64,000 bases of DNA from Oscillospiraceae bacterium (GCA_024404815.1 JAKSPL010000003.1:1-64000), one strand, 5' to 3'; shown: positions 51,358 to 61,277, counted from the stretch's first letter. Translations and numbers: made by a program. Notes: a model not told the origin generated them from the letters alone.

Positions 51358-51386
51358 ATCATATCACATAATAGTTAAATATACAA
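51358..51386 (-). promoter_or_regulatory. Promoter of TM2 gene
   Basis: Minus strand TTGTAT (51381-51386) and TATGAT (51358-51363), 17-base spacer. The gap 51292-51629 holds this and the plus-strand promoter only; the rest is AT-rich. Confidence 0.65.
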
Positions 51387-51551
51387 ATTGTACTAGAACC
51401 AAGTACACCCTAGATTTTCAAAAAATGATATGTATGCTTCCATATGCTCTTTGTATCTTAAATTTATAAAAAGTTGGGTATGATTCGAAAAGTGCTTCGT
51501 TTGATATGAAATTTGGCGTATCTATGTATAAAAATGACGTTATTCCCGTTT

Positions 51552-51586
51552 TTGTATCTCATTTGTATCTCTGATTGTGGTATGAT
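51552..51586 (+). promoter_or_regulatory. Two-box activator-type promoter of surface operon
   Basis: TTGTAT (51552-57), 5 bases, TTGTAT (51563-68), 12 bases, TATGAT (51581-86). There is no normal -35 at 17 bases. The same boxes with the same spacings occur in both directions at 59714-59795. Confidence 0.75.
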
Positions 51587-51629
51587 ATAGGAAATTAGTG
51601 TTGAAAAAATCCGAAAAGGAGGGGATCTC

Positions 51630-53168
51630 ATGCGAAAAAAGCTTTTGGCTTGTATGTTTGCGGCTGCTGCATTGTGCGGTGTCGGAATGACGCCGCTGAC
51701 TGTCGGGGCGGCAGATGTATGCTGTACTGTAACGGCAGACGGTCAGACGCTCGAATACGATGATTTTGGATTGGCATGGAGTGATGCGGTTACAAAGAGC
51801 CGCAGTCTGCAAACACAGGTATCCATTCAGATGATGCAGGATATTCATGCAAAGGAATCGTTTCGAAGTGAGAAAGTTGTGGAGAATTATGATGCGTTCA
51901 AGAACGGCGGCTTACAGCTTCCTTCCGGTACAAGAATCGCGCTTGATCTGAACGGTCATGTTCTGGACCGTGGTCTGACAAATGTCCGCAGTCAAGAAAG
52001 TTCTATCGTTTCTATGCTGATGGACAGCGAACTGACGATTACAGATTCCAACCCTGACATGGTGCATGACGACTATGTGCAGAAAGGCGGCATCCTGACA
52101 GGCGGCTATTCGCGGTATGTCGATGCATCGGGAATTCAAATGACAGCCAATACCAAACTCTGCATGAACGGCGGTTCGTTTGTAAACTGCCGCAGTGAGT
52201 GCTTTGGCGGAGCGATCGGTGCAAAAGGCTTCAACTATGAGGATACGCAGGAGTATCTGGGCAAGAGTGAAAATCAGGGAAAGACAGTCGAACCGCCCGT
52301 TCTGGAAATCAACGGTGCAGGTTTTTATGCAAATGGTTCGGACGGTCTGGACGGCGGTGCAATTTTCCTGCGTTTTGCCAATGCTGTGATCACGAACACG
52401 ATATTTGACGGAAACTATGCGGCACAAGGCGGTGCAGTCATGGTGGAGAAAGGTGCTTCCTGTCAGTTGGAAAATTCTTATTTCTACGGCAATTACGCCC
52501 AAAGAGAAGGCGGCGCTTTGTATGTGGATATTGACTCGGAGTCATTTGCAATGGACAACTGCCGCTTTACATTCAATCGTGCAGAAAACGGCGGCGCGTG
52601 CTATCTGGACTGGCTGGGTAAGAATACTTCTCTGCCGCTGATCCTGAAAGACAATGTACTGCAATACAACCATGCAGAGGAAACAGGCGGCGCACTGTAT
52701 GCATCCTCATCGATGTGTCTTTCCAACTGTCTGATCACAGAGAATACCGCAGGAGAGCACGGCGGCGGTGTGTACCACGACACGCCTGCGGATCTGTCTG
52801 TACAGAATCGTGTTGTCATAGCAGAGAATACCGTAAAAAACAAGTCTGACAATGTGTATCTGTACTATGGTGTCATCAACTGCGGCGGTCTGGAAGAGGG
52901 CTCTGCCATTTATGTTTCGACCGATGAGGACGAAGAAGAGATCGCTGTTGAAAACGCAAGTTATTATCAGGCGCAGAATTATCTTTTTGCCGACAGCGGA
53001 AAGAAGAATTTTAAGGCTGTTACAACGAAAACCGAAAAGCTTTATACGGCATCCGCAGTTGGTGCTGGCAGTCTGACTGCGATCGTAGTCGGTCTGACGA
53101 TTATGATATTGGGTGCAGCACTCGCATTGCTGTACAAGAAAGGCAGGGTGAAGAAAGATGCGCGGTAA
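51630..53168 (+). CDS. Surface beta-helix protein with C-terminal membrane anchor
   Basis: A protein of 512 residues: signal peptide (1-27), a right-handed beta-helix (about 60-440) with polymorphic-outer-membrane-like turns such as GGAIFLRFANAVITNTIFDGNYAAQGGAV in segments, GGALYVD and GGALYASS, then a membrane helix (about 480-503) and a basic KKGRVKKDAR tail. It is a cell-surface binding or lyase-like protein; no catalytic residues are recognised. The gene overlaps the next by 11 bases and shares a TTGTAT-type promoter. GGAGGGGATCTC precedes the ATG. Confidence 0.85.
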   Translation: MRKKLLACMFAAAALCGVGMTPLTVGAADVCCTVTADGQTLEYDDFGLAWSDAVTKSRSLQTQVSIQMMQDIHAKESFRSEKVVENYDAFKNGGLQLPSGTRIALDLNGHVLDRGLTNVRSQESSIVSMLMDSELTITDSNPDMVHDDYVQKGGILTGGYSRYVDASGIQMTANTKLCMNGGSFVNCRSECFGGAIGAKGFNYEDTQEYLGKSENQGKTVEPPVLEINGAGFYANGSDGLDGGAIFLRFANAVITNTIFDGNYAAQGGAVMVEKGASCQLENSYFYGNYAQREGGALYVDIDSESFAMDNCRFTFNRAENGGACYLDWLGKNTSLPLILKDNVLQYNHAEETGGALYASSSMCLSNCLITENTAGEHGGGVYHDTPADLSVQNRVVIAENTVKNKSDNVYLYYGVINCGGLEEGSAIYVSTDEDEEEIAVENASYYQAQNYLFADSGKKNFKAVTTKTEKLYTASAVGAGSLTAIVVGLTIMILGAALALLYKKGRVKKDAR

Positions 53169-56100
53169 ACTCTATCAGAAGATCATTGCGCCGGTCATTG
53201 CCCTGATGCTGACATTTGTGTTCGTGTTGGAATCCTCTGCCGATTCTGCTGTTATGGCAGAGATGGATTACACCTATGTATCCGCTGTGCAGTTGTTTTC
53301 AGGTTCCACTTATGAAGCTGCGCTGAACGAATGCAGAAAAGCAGGGTTTATTCCGCAGGAGGGCAACCTGAAAGAGGGGACAACTGCTTCACCGCTGGTG
53401 CTTGGCTACCAGACGACCAAACGGCGTGATCAGGCAATCACAAAGATCTCCATGCTGCAAATGTGCAATGGGTATGAAGCGTATGATTATACAACAGTCG
53501 TAGATCAGCAGGCAAAAAGTATGCTGCCGCTGGCAGAGGAGCTGTTTTCGTGTGCAGATGAGATGTGTGACAACCTTGCCAAAGGCAGTCCTTCTGCCGC
53601 TGCTGCATACAGAATGCTCAACTATTTTTATGTAGATGAAGAAGATATGCTGCTCGGCGATTACCTGCTGAGTGATCAGCGGGATGCGGAATTTCTGACA
53701 CGTATGATGACACGTTCGTCTGTGTCGTTTGTGACTGCACTCTATTCTGCCATGCTTGGAGCAGTTGCGGATTATAACCCCGATGAACAGTTCGAACCGC
53801 AGGAATATGTTGTCACAGCGGCTGAAACTGTCCCTGTGGATCTGGGCGATGAACCGTCCATTCTGCCGTGGGAAAATGCAGAAACCGAGGAGGTTGTCAC
53901 AACATCGGCAACGGAAACAACAACTGCATCGACCATAGAAACGACAACAACTTCCACCGAAGAAGTTACAGAAACGACAGCGGATGTGACAACGGAAGCA
54001 GAACAGACAACGATGTTTTCTGACGAAACCACTGCACTTCCCATCGAAACAACGGACACTTCGGAATTTGCAGAAACAACAACTGCTGCAGCCACGACAA
54101 CGGAAGAAACAACGGCTGCGTTGACATCGGCAGAAGTCGTGGTGAAATGTTCTCCGACATACAACAACTGGGCATCGAGAATCAGCCGTACAGGCATTGT
54201 CGAACTGTTGGATGCGGATGAACTGACCGCAGAGTATGATGCGGTATACTATGATGCGGCTGTGAAATTACGCCGAATCGTACAGGTGTTTGCATCGGAT
54301 TATGAAGATGCCGCTGCGAGAACAGCTGAAAAAGGTGCAGAATCAGCAATTTCTGAGGAAGCGAATGCCATCTCGGATGTAGAAGATGTTCATGAGTTGG
54401 TGATGGAACAGCCTGCGGATGAGGAAAATGCGGATCTCGGTGTGTTGCTTGCATATAATATTCTGTCGGATTATCGGTATAATGATCAGATGTCTGTGGC
54501 GGAATATCTTATCAAAGCAGGCAAGCAGACCTATGCGGCAAAGAACGACTATCAGATGCTGTATCCGCTTGTCGCCGCCATGACACGCGGGCAGGTGACT
54601 GCAACACAGCTCAACGGTCTGCCTATGTCCATTATGAACCTCTGTTCCGATCCGGATGCTGCAAAGATCGAACAGGAACGAAACGATGCGTTTCAGTCTT
54701 TTGAGGATGCCATTCACGACTACAACGGACAGAAATACATTTCCGTCTGGGAGGGCGTGGATCAGAGTATTTTTGAAAAACAGGTTGCTGTAACGAGCGA
54801 AGCGATTTCCGGTGAGCGTGCAGGCAAAGAGCATGAATTCCTGATGAAACGGACAACGGTCGCCGAGGATGTCAACCATGTTTTTGAAGTAGCCAACAAT
54901 ATCATGGTCTATGTATTCGCAGTCGTATCTGTTGTGAATCTGGCAATGGCGATCCTGCCGTGTTCTGCCTCTGCGATCACATTCAGTCTGTGGATGGGAC
55001 TGATCACAAGTGGAAGTGCGCTTGGAATCATCGGCGGTGCCATCGGCTGTATTCTCTGGGCAGCAGGCTATATCGGATTGATCGCGCTTGCGGCGATGCT
55101 CGTCTGGAAAATTGTGGAGATGATATTCTTCTCCGATGAAGAACTGAGCGACAAGGTGAGCTACGAGCCGCCTCCGGAAGGAATCTTTGACAGCGTGGAG
55201 GACGATACCTACTGGCTCTACTATCAGGCGGTATCTGCACCTGCCAAAGACAATGACCTGAATTTCGGTAAGGGGAAAGACAAACGCTGGAACGTGCTTT
55301 ACTATACAAAGGAGGAGAAAGCAGGCAGTCCGCTTTGTCTGGATGAAAACGGGAATGTGTTCCGTGTACAGAAGGGTTCTGTGTCCGTTCCGAGCGGCTA
55401 TACACCGCTTTGCTGCTTTAACCGTCCGACAGCGGCGAATCTGAATTCCTATCTGTCACAGTCCACACGGTACGATACGTATTTGTTCTATCGCACCGAA
55501 GCCAATGCCAATGTGACGATCAATGAGGGGACAGAAACCAAATCTGCGGAGCAGCTCTATGTCAAATCGGTCAAGCTGATGCCCGGCCGTTCGCCGGAGG
55601 AAGCGAAAACTGCGCTTCAGATGGAAAACTATACCGCACTCGATACGGCGATTTCCGATCTGTTGACCAACCGCGGTACAGAGCATCTGTATTTCGGCTA
55701 TCAGACAACGACCAATCCGAAAGAAGCGGTAACGGATATCCGAGTGATGTCACAGTCGGCAGAAAAGCAGATGATGTTCGGAAAGGGAACATATTCATCC
55801 GCAGGTACATCGCAGACAGGCGACACGCTGTACTTTACAAAGCTCGAATGTATGGGTTCACCGATCCTTGCAGATTTTCTGGTGACAGAGGATGTAAAAA
55901 CCATTCCTGAGGGGTATGAACCTGTCAATCTGTTCGGCGGACTGCCGTATAATTTCAATCTTCCGCGCAGAGAGCCGCTTGACCGCGGTACGGAGGAATA
56001 CAGCAAGGCGGAAGCAGAGAAAAAGGATGACGATGACCTGATCCCGCTTCCGAAACGCTTCATATATTTCCGTCCGTCTGTGGAATATACATCGCATTCG

Positions 56101-58218
56101 GAGGACGGTGCATCCGAACAGTATCTCGGCGGTCTGACGCTTGTTGTCGGCAGATCGTATTACAGGCATTATACGGAGTCCGGAAAGAATTCTGTCAGGA
56201 ATTATGTGAATCTTCTTGCCGACAGCGTCAACGGCAAAGTTGTGCCCCTGCATCTCAATGATGATGTGCTGATGACAGATGATCACACATTCGGCGACAT
56301 TACGGATATGAACTACTGGGAGAATCCCCATGATATGCCGATGGAATCCTATTTGATCTACACGACGACCTACAATCCGAAACGTGCGCTCTATGACATT
56401 CGTTCGTATACCGCGGCACCGCAGGTGGAATCTCTGCCTGTGTTTCTCGGAAACTATAAGAATGAATCGTCCAACGGTGCATATGCAGCGTGCAGTGTGT
56501 GCTATGACCTCTATCACTTTTATATGAATGCGCATTATCATCTTCTCGGATACAGCAGCACGCATGATTATCTGAACACTACGCTTGGCGCATCGGATGA
56601 ATTGTATGACCTGCGTGAGAATATGCTGCCGGAGGATTTTGAGCAGACAGGGGAGGAAGCATCGAATGTCAGCTGGGCGGCTTCAACGCTCCGTTGTAAG
56701 AATCTCTATCTGTTGGGTGCAGGCAGCGGACTGACACCGCTGAGAGCATCAGATGTACTTGTTCTGCCGCTGCCGTTTGAGAAGAGCACAGCAGCGGATA
56801 CGGCGCTTTATGCGCTGGACGGTACAGCAGTCACATCAGAAGGCTTTGTGTCTGTGCAGGATGTTCGTACACCGAACCGCACCGAACCGCACAATCTGGC
56901 ATACGCCTCCAAAAAGAAAAGCACCTATGGGTGTTATCTGTATCTGCGGAAGCAGGTAACGGAAAAGCCTTATATCAAATCGGTCTATGTTGCATCATAC
57001 AGCGCATCGGATAATGCTGCTGCGCAGGGGATGGAATGGGCGAAACTTGACAAAGACATGGTAAAGATGCTGGAAAAGCCGAGTGAAATGGCGTGTATTT
57101 CCAAGCTTGCAATGCAATGTACCGATGAAGTCTGGCCGTGTAATTTTGCATCGGAAACGCCGTGGCAGAAAGACTGGAAAAACTATCTGACAGATAACAG
57201 TTCGTATGTTGGCGTGAGCCGCACAAGCGTACAGGGCGAGGCGATTACCGATATTATCAAATACGATGCGGCAAACGGTCTGGCAGCGGATTCCGTCAAA
57301 ATAGACGGAGTGAACTATGAACGCTGCGGCGATATGATAAAGGACACGGACGGCAATTCGTATTATCTCTATGCGACACGCAATCAGGGCGCAGGCACAG
57401 GCAGACCGATCACCGATATAGATTTTTCCGCGCTTCCGATCGTGGGCAGCGCATCTACCGTACTGGAATATCGGAAAGAGAACGGTGAGGGCGTGTATCA
57501 TGCCAAGAAGAACTGCGGTTTGTATCTGCATACCTATGCGGATGATTCGAAGAGCTATATGGAGGCATTGTATCTGGGACACGGTGCAACGCTGGAAGAT
57601 GCGCTTTGCGATTTGCTGGAAATGAACTGTACCTGTGCATTACCGTGTAATCTCAACAAGGATCCGAACGATGAATGTGTAGTGCTCGGCTTTTCGAAGT
57701 ACAATCCGCTTTCAAAAGATACAACAGGCACGCAGGCAATCAAGGATATTTTCTATACCATTGATCAGCCGCCGCAGGACGAAATGAAAGTGGACGGGAT
57801 CCTCTACAAGCGTGCAAGAGATATATACTACATGAACGATCTGGAGGGTGCGGTGACAATCAATTCTGAGCATCCGATCTACATTTACTATACGACGAAG
57901 AATACAACAAAAGTCAAGCAGAAATTCCCGAACACGATTTGCGGACTGGGTGTCGCAGAGGGCGACAGGATCCCTGATAAACTCAGCGGAAGCGTCTGGG
58001 AAAACATTCTGACACTTGGCGGAAATCGTATGAATCTTGGCGAAAGCATTGTGGCATACGAATATGATCCTCGCACAGACCGTGCGTCTGATTTGATAGA
58101 TACCCGACTGTATCTGTATGCCAATCGCAAGGGCGACAAAACGAAGGAAGGCGCAGAGATCACCGGCGGACATTGCGAGGCTGCATCTCAATATGGAAAT
58201 GTGCTTGTATCTCCGTAA
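53158..58218 (+). CDS. 1686-residue surface protein with repeated beta modules
   Basis: Signal peptide (1-34), an N-terminal region, a Thr-rich linker (about 245-325), a helical part, two or three membrane helices (about 575-655), and then about 1000 residues of recurring modules. The module core is GYQTTxNPKEAxTDI-like: VLGYQTTKRRDQAITKI (about 81-97), YFGYQTTTNPKEAVTDI (nt 55690-55740), LIYTTTYNPKRALYDI, YVGVSRTSVQGEAITDI, LGFSKYNPLSK with later QAIKDI. A second conserved block reads LYYTKEEKAGSPL or LYFTKLECMGSPI followed by (S/E)GYxP. This strand pattern resembles MABP-type beta-prism repeats, but that is an inference. The gene is translationally coupled to the preceding surface protein. 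Confidence 0.8.
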   Translation: MRGKLYQKIIAPVIALMLTFVFVLESSADSAVMAEMDYTYVSAVQLFSGSTYEAALNECRKAGFIPQEGNLKEGTTASPLVLGYQTTKRRDQAITKISMLQMCNGYEAYDYTTVVDQQAKSMLPLAEELFSCADEMCDNLAKGSPSAAAAYRMLNYFYVDEEDMLLGDYLLSDQRDAEFLTRMMTRSSVSFVTALYSAMLGAVADYNPDEQFEPQEYVVTAAETVPVDLGDEPSILPWENAETEEVVTTSATETTTASTIETTTTSTEEVTETTADVTTEAEQTTMFSDETTALPIETTDTSEFAETTTAAATTTEETTAALTSAEVVVKCSPTYNNWASRISRTGIVELLDADELTAEYDAVYYDAAVKLRRIVQVFASDYEDAAARTAEKGAESAISEEANAISDVEDVHELVMEQPADEENADLGVLLAYNILSDYRYNDQMSVAEYLIKAGKQTYAAKNDYQMLYPLVAAMTRGQVTATQLNGLPMSIMNLCSDPDAAKIEQERNDAFQSFEDAIHDYNGQKYISVWEGVDQSIFEKQVAVTSEAISGERAGKEHEFLMKRTTVAEDVNHVFEVANNIMVYVFAVVSVVNLAMAILPCSASAITFSLWMGLITSGSALGIIGGAIGCILWAAGYIGLIALAAMLVWKIVEMIFFSDEELSDKVSYEPPPEGIFDSVEDDTYWLYYQAVSAPAKDNDLNFGKGKDKRWNVLYYTKEEKAGSPLCLDENGNVFRVQKGSVSVPSGYTPLCCFNRPTAANLNSYLSQSTRYDTYLFYRTEANANVTINEGTETKSAEQLYVKSVKLMPGRSPEEAKTALQMENYTALDTAISDLLTNRGTEHLYFGYQTTTNPKEAVTDIRVMSQSAEKQMMFGKGTYSSAGTSQTGDTLYFTKLECMGSPILADFLVTEDVKTIPEGYEPVNLFGGLPYNFNLPRREPLDRGTEEYSKAEAEKKDDDDLIPLPKRFIYFRPSVEYTSHSEDGASEQYLGGLTLVVGRSYYRHYTESGKNSVRNYVNLLADSVNGKVVPLHLNDDVLMTDDHTFGDITDMNYWENPHDMPMESYLIYTTTYNPKRALYDIRSYTAAPQVESLPVFLGNYKNESSNGAYAACSVCYDLYHFYMNAHYHLLGYSSTHDYLNTTLGASDELYDLRENMLPEDFEQTGEEASNVSWAASTLRCKNLYLLGAGSGLTPLRASDVLVLPLPFEKSTAADTALYALDGTAVTSEGFVSVQDVRTPNRTEPHNLAYASKKKSTYGCYLYLRKQVTEKPYIKSVYVASYSASDNAAAQGMEWAKLDKDMVKMLEKPSEMACISKLAMQCTDEVWPCNFASETPWQKDWKNYLTDNSSYVGVSRTSVQGEAITDIIKYDAANGLAADSVKIDGVNYERCGDMIKDTDGNSYYLYATRNQGAGTGRPITDIDFSALPIVGSASTVLEYRKENGEGVYHAKKNCGLYLHTYADDSKSYMEALYLGHGATLEDALCDLLEMNCTCALPCNLNKDPNDECVVLGFSKYNPLSKDTTGTQAIKDIFYTIDQPPQDEMKVDGILYKRARDIYYMNDLEGAVTINSEHPIYIYYTTKNTTKVKQKFPNTICGLGVAEGDRIPDKLSGSVWENILTLGGNRMNLGESIVAYEYDPRTDRASDLIDTRLYLYANRKGDKTKEGAEITGGHCEAASQYGNVLVSP

Positions 58219-58260
58219 AAAAACGGACATTCCCGATGTGGGAATGTCCGTTTGTTTTTG
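58217..58260. terminator. Convergent terminator
   Basis: AAACGGACATTCCC pairs with GGGAATGTCCGTTT; T runs on both sides serve the plus-strand operon and the minus-strand gene. Confidence 0.93.
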
Positions 58261-58265
58261 AGGAA

Positions 58266-59675
58266 TTATTCATAGATAAATGGTTTCTGAATGCCGAGGA
58301 GTTTTTGGAGTGTCGGATCAAGGTCAGCGCGGTAGAAGAATTTTTCCGGATTCTTGAAGCATTGGTTCAGAACCGAATCGCAGACGAGTCCGCCGTGTTG
58401 GTCATGCGGCGTTTCCGCAGTACCGTTTCGCAGGGCATTCAGATAGGCGGAAGCATCGTTTTCACTCATCTGTGTCAAATCAATTTGTCCGGGTGCAGCG
58501 ATCAGGACTGCGGTGTCGTTGCTTTCTCCAACGGTAGAATAGATGGAGGGGATGGCAGTCAGAACACTGCGCTGATTGATGGATACATCCTGCAAATAGA
58601 GCGACAGTTCATCAAAATCCCATGTGAAGTTGACATTCAGCCGCATTGCAATCTGTTCGACAACGCCCGGCACCCAGACATCGACTGCAAAGGTTTTGTC
58701 GGAGCCGCGGAATTTTTGGGTGATCTCAGGATTCATATTACGGCTTTCGTAGCTGTTCCATGAACAGTCCAGACGGTAGGTTTTGAGTTCGTTTGCGAAC
58801 CCGTTTTCTTCACGGTATTTGAAATCAAACCATAGTTCGTCGATTTTGTCGGCAGGTGCGTCAGCATCGAGTGGGTTGTCGATTACGAACAGCAAGGTGT
58901 ATTTATAGAAACTCGGTTCATCAAAGTGCGGGAATTTCTGATTGATCTCGCCGTCATAGGACGCGACATAATTGTTCAGATATTTCTGACAGAGAATCGC
59001 GTTATACTGGTCGCGGAGAAAGGAATTCTTATCAAGACCTTTGACACAGTTTTCGATTTCTTTTGCAGTAAACGTATCGCCCAGAAAATCGTTTTTCTGT
59101 AAAAAAGCAGAGCAGTCTGAAAATTCCATCGCGCAGGAAATTACACCGTCCGAGTCGCTGTAAGCGGAGGAAACATAGTCTGTGCCGAGGTTGATTTTCT
59201 TCCTGTTGCAGAGAATTTCCTTGACAGTAAAGCCGAGACGTTCACCGCCGTCCATGTTGAGGTGCATTTGGACTTCCGTCAGCTTTCCGGGCAGCCAGAT
59301 ATAGAACGTATCATTTTGCTGGTTATCGTTCGGTCGGATGAAATGTGTTTTCAGGAAGTCGGCGTTGCGATTTTTGCTGCCGTCCCATGAAAAATCCAAA
59401 TCGAGCGTTTCTGTATTGCCGAGACCGTTCTCTTTCACATAGTAAAAAGAGAAGGTGAATTCGTTGATGGCATCATTGTCCATGTCGTTGCTGTTGCAGG
59501 GGTTATAGAGGTCGATGTTGAACTGATAACAGTAACTTCCTGCATCTTCCGCATGGGACATCAGCGGATTGTATGAATTGCCTGCCGCCGAAACATCCGA
59601 TTTTGCAGTTGGAAGCCATCCAAGACAAAGAGCAGCGGTACAAAACGTCAGCAGCCGCATTGCAGAGCGTTTCAC
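58266..59675 (-). CDS. Secreted protein with duplicated domain, unknown
   Basis: A protein of 469 residues: signal peptide (1-31) and two copies of a domain of about 115 residues separated by about 115. Copy 1 has FTFSFYYVKENGLGNTETLDL, FSWDGSKNRNADF, WLPGKLTEVQMHLNM; copy 2 has LWFDFKYREENGFANELKTY, CSWNSYESRNMNPE, WVPGVVEQIAMRLNV. The shared features are EENG(L/F), the CSW/FSW strand and WxPG. No enzyme motif is seen. The start is GTG at 59675 with AAAGGGGG 7 bases upstream. It is driven by a TTGTAT-type promoter divergent from the ECF sigma operon. Confidence 0.82.
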   Translation of the reverse strand: MKRSAMRLLTFCTAALCLGWLPTAKSDVSAAGNSYNPLMSHAEDAGSYCYQFNIDLYNPCNSNDMDNDAINEFTFSFYYVKENGLGNTETLDLDFSWDGSKNRNADFLKTHFIRPNDNQQNDTFYIWLPGKLTEVQMHLNMDGGERLGFTVKEILCNRKKINLGTDYVSSAYSDSDGVISCAMEFSDCSAFLQKNDFLGDTFTAKEIENCVKGLDKNSFLRDQYNAILCQKYLNNYVASYDGEINQKFPHFDEPSFYKYTLLFVIDNPLDADAPADKIDELWFDFKYREENGFANELKTYRLDCSWNSYESRNMNPEITQKFRGSDKTFAVDVWVPGVVEQIAMRLNVNFTWDFDELSLYLQDVSINQRSVLTAIPSIYSTVGESNDTAVLIAAPGQIDLTQMSENDASAYLNALRNGTAETPHDQHGGLVCDSVLNQCFKNPEKFFYRADLDPTLQKLLGIQKPFIYE

Positions 59676-59713
59676 AGGGATTCCCCCTTTCCGAGTATCT
59701 GAATTTCTTCTAT

Positions 59714-59748
59714 ATTATAGCATGGGAACAGATACAAAAGAGATACAA
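59714..59748 (-). promoter_or_regulatory. Two-box activator-type promoter (minus)
   Basis: Minus strand: TTGTAT (59743-48), 5 bases, TTGTAT (59732-37), 12 bases, TATAAT (59714-19). It drives the duplicated-domain secreted protein. Confidence 0.75.
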
Positions 59749-59760
59749 ATGATATGCTGC

Positions 59761-59795
59761 TTGTATCTCATTTGTATTTCTTGCTGTGCTATAAT
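59761..59795 (+). promoter_or_regulatory. Two-box activator-type promoter (plus)
   Basis: TTGTAT (59761-66), 5 bases, TTGTAT (59772-77), 12 bases, TATAAT (59790-95). It drives the ECF sigma/anti-sigma operon. Twelve bases separate it from the minus-strand set. Confidence 0.77.
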
Positions 59796-59965
59796 AGCCT
59801 ATGTGTCCGTTTGTCGATCGGGCAGGATATTGTATTTCATCGGAAAGCATGAGAAAGAGCTGCTTTCGTTTGCAGAAAATATTTTTTTGAATTTCTGTGA
59901 TATTTTTCAGATTCGTGCGTCTTATCTGTGAAAGGGCAAAAAACAGAAAGGAGGAAGGACTTCGT

Positions 59966-60469
59966 ATGGAGAATTTTGATGAAGCATACCGTGCGTATTT
60001 TGATGATGTGTTTCGGTTTCTGCGCGGAATCAGCGGCAGTGAGACCATAGCCGAGGAACTGACACAGGAAACTTTTTTTCGTGCATTTCAGTCAATAGAT
60101 ACTTACCGCGGAGAATCGGAACTGCGTGTCTGGCTCTGTTCGATCGCACGCAATTTGTATCTGACGCATTGTCGCAAACAGAAACATCAGGCATCGGAGG
60201 ACGCGCTGGATGCTTTGGCAGACGATACCCCCGATTTTACAGAACTGATCGGCGACAAGGAAACTGCAATGCAGATCCACCGTCTGCTGCATACGCTGCA
60301 CGAACCATATAAAGAAGTCTTTTCTTTGCGGATATTCGGAGAGTTGTCGTTTGCAGAGATCGGAACGCTGTTTGAGAAGAATGCACACTGGGCGTGTGTG
60401 ACATTTCATCGCGCCAATGCGATGTTACAGGAGAAAATGAAGGAGGCTGAGAATCATGCTGAGATGTGA
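59966..60469 (+). CDS. ECF-type sigma-70 factor
   Basis: A protein of 167 residues with region 2 (YFDDVFRFLRGISGSETIAEELTQETFFRAFQ) split by a short linker and region 4 (HEPYKEVFSLRIFGELSFAEIGTLF). It recruits RNA polymerase to alternative promoters. The ATG at 59966 follows GGAGG at 11 bases. It overlaps its anti-sigma gene by 14 bases, the usual coupling. The leader carries the two-box TTGTAT promoter, so it is probably itself controlled by another regulator. Confidence 0.93.
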   Translation: MENFDEAYRAYFDDVFRFLRGISGSETIAEELTQETFFRAFQSIDTYRGESELRVWLCSIARNLYLTHCRKQKHQASEDALDALADDTPDFTELIGDKETAMQIHRLLHTLHEPYKEVFSLRIFGELSFAEIGTLFEKNAHWACVTFHRANAMLQEKMKEAENHAEM

Positions 60470-61277
60470 GATTGTCAAGGACCTGCTGCCGCTGTATGCG
60501 GAGAAAATGCTGAGTTCGTATTCAACGGATGAGGTCAAGGCGCATCTGGAACAATGCACGGAATGCTCTGCTGCATACACTGCTATGACAGAGCCGACTG
60601 CGGATGTGCAGCTTCGTGTGGATACTGCACAGGAATTTTCGAAGTACCAGAAAAAGCAGAAACGTAAGCTTGGCTGGAAAGTCGGAGTGATTTGTCTGAT
60701 CGTGTATGTCTTGGTGAACAGTCTGCTTGTGAGCCTTTTCTTCCTTTTTATGTGGGGTTCCGACCCGAAAACGGATACAGATGTCCGCAACTATACGCTT
60801 TATATGGGTGAAAACGCTTATGAGGAATATCGTGCAAAATGGGGGATGGATGAAACGATCTTCCCTGCCGAGATCACTGAGGATATGCAGGTGCCCGAAT
60901 ATAAAATGGTCTACTACAACCCGTGGGATGCCCAGTTCCTGAGCTATCTGACTGTGACGTATTCCGAGGAGGACTATGCCGCAGAATGCGCAAGACTCGA
61001 TGCCTACGAAAGCGGGGACTATGCAGGTGTTTACGGCGTGACTGGATTCTGCGGCGGAAAGGATCCGCTCGCTGTTTATGTCGATGACTACCACGGCTTT
61101 GTCTATGCTATCCCGACACCTGAACAGGAAAACTCGATTACCTATGTGGAAATTATTTTCTGCAACTACTTCATGGATCTGGAGTATGAAGAGTATATTC
61201 CGCTTTCGTATCTCCCTGACGGATTCGATGCAACATCCAATAATCCGTACGAAAAGAAGATGATGAAAGAGGATTGA
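60456..61277 (+). CDS. Zinc-finger anti-sigma factor with extracellular domain
   Basis: A protein of 273 residues: N-terminal zf-HC2 anti-sigma domain (1-60) with Cys4 and HLEQCTEC (His-x3-Cys-x2-Cys), one membrane helix (about 76-98), and an extracellular domain of about 170 residues, unrecognised, ending NPYEKKMMKED. It binds the upstream sigma factor and releases it on an extracytoplasmic signal. A terminator follows the stop. Confidence 0.88.
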   Translation: MLRCEIVKDLLPLYAEKMLSSYSTDEVKAHLEQCTECSAAYTAMTEPTADVQLRVDTAQEFSKYQKKQKRKLGWKVGVICLIVYVLVNSLLVSLFFLFMWGSDPKTDTDVRNYTLYMGENAYEEYRAKWGMDETIFPAEITEDMQVPEYKMVYYNPWDAQFLSYLTVTYSEEDYAAECARLDAYESGDYAGVYGVTGFCGGKDPLAVYVDDYHGFVYAIPTPEQENSITYVEIIFCNYFMDLEYEEYIPLSYLPDGFDATSNNPYEKKMMKED

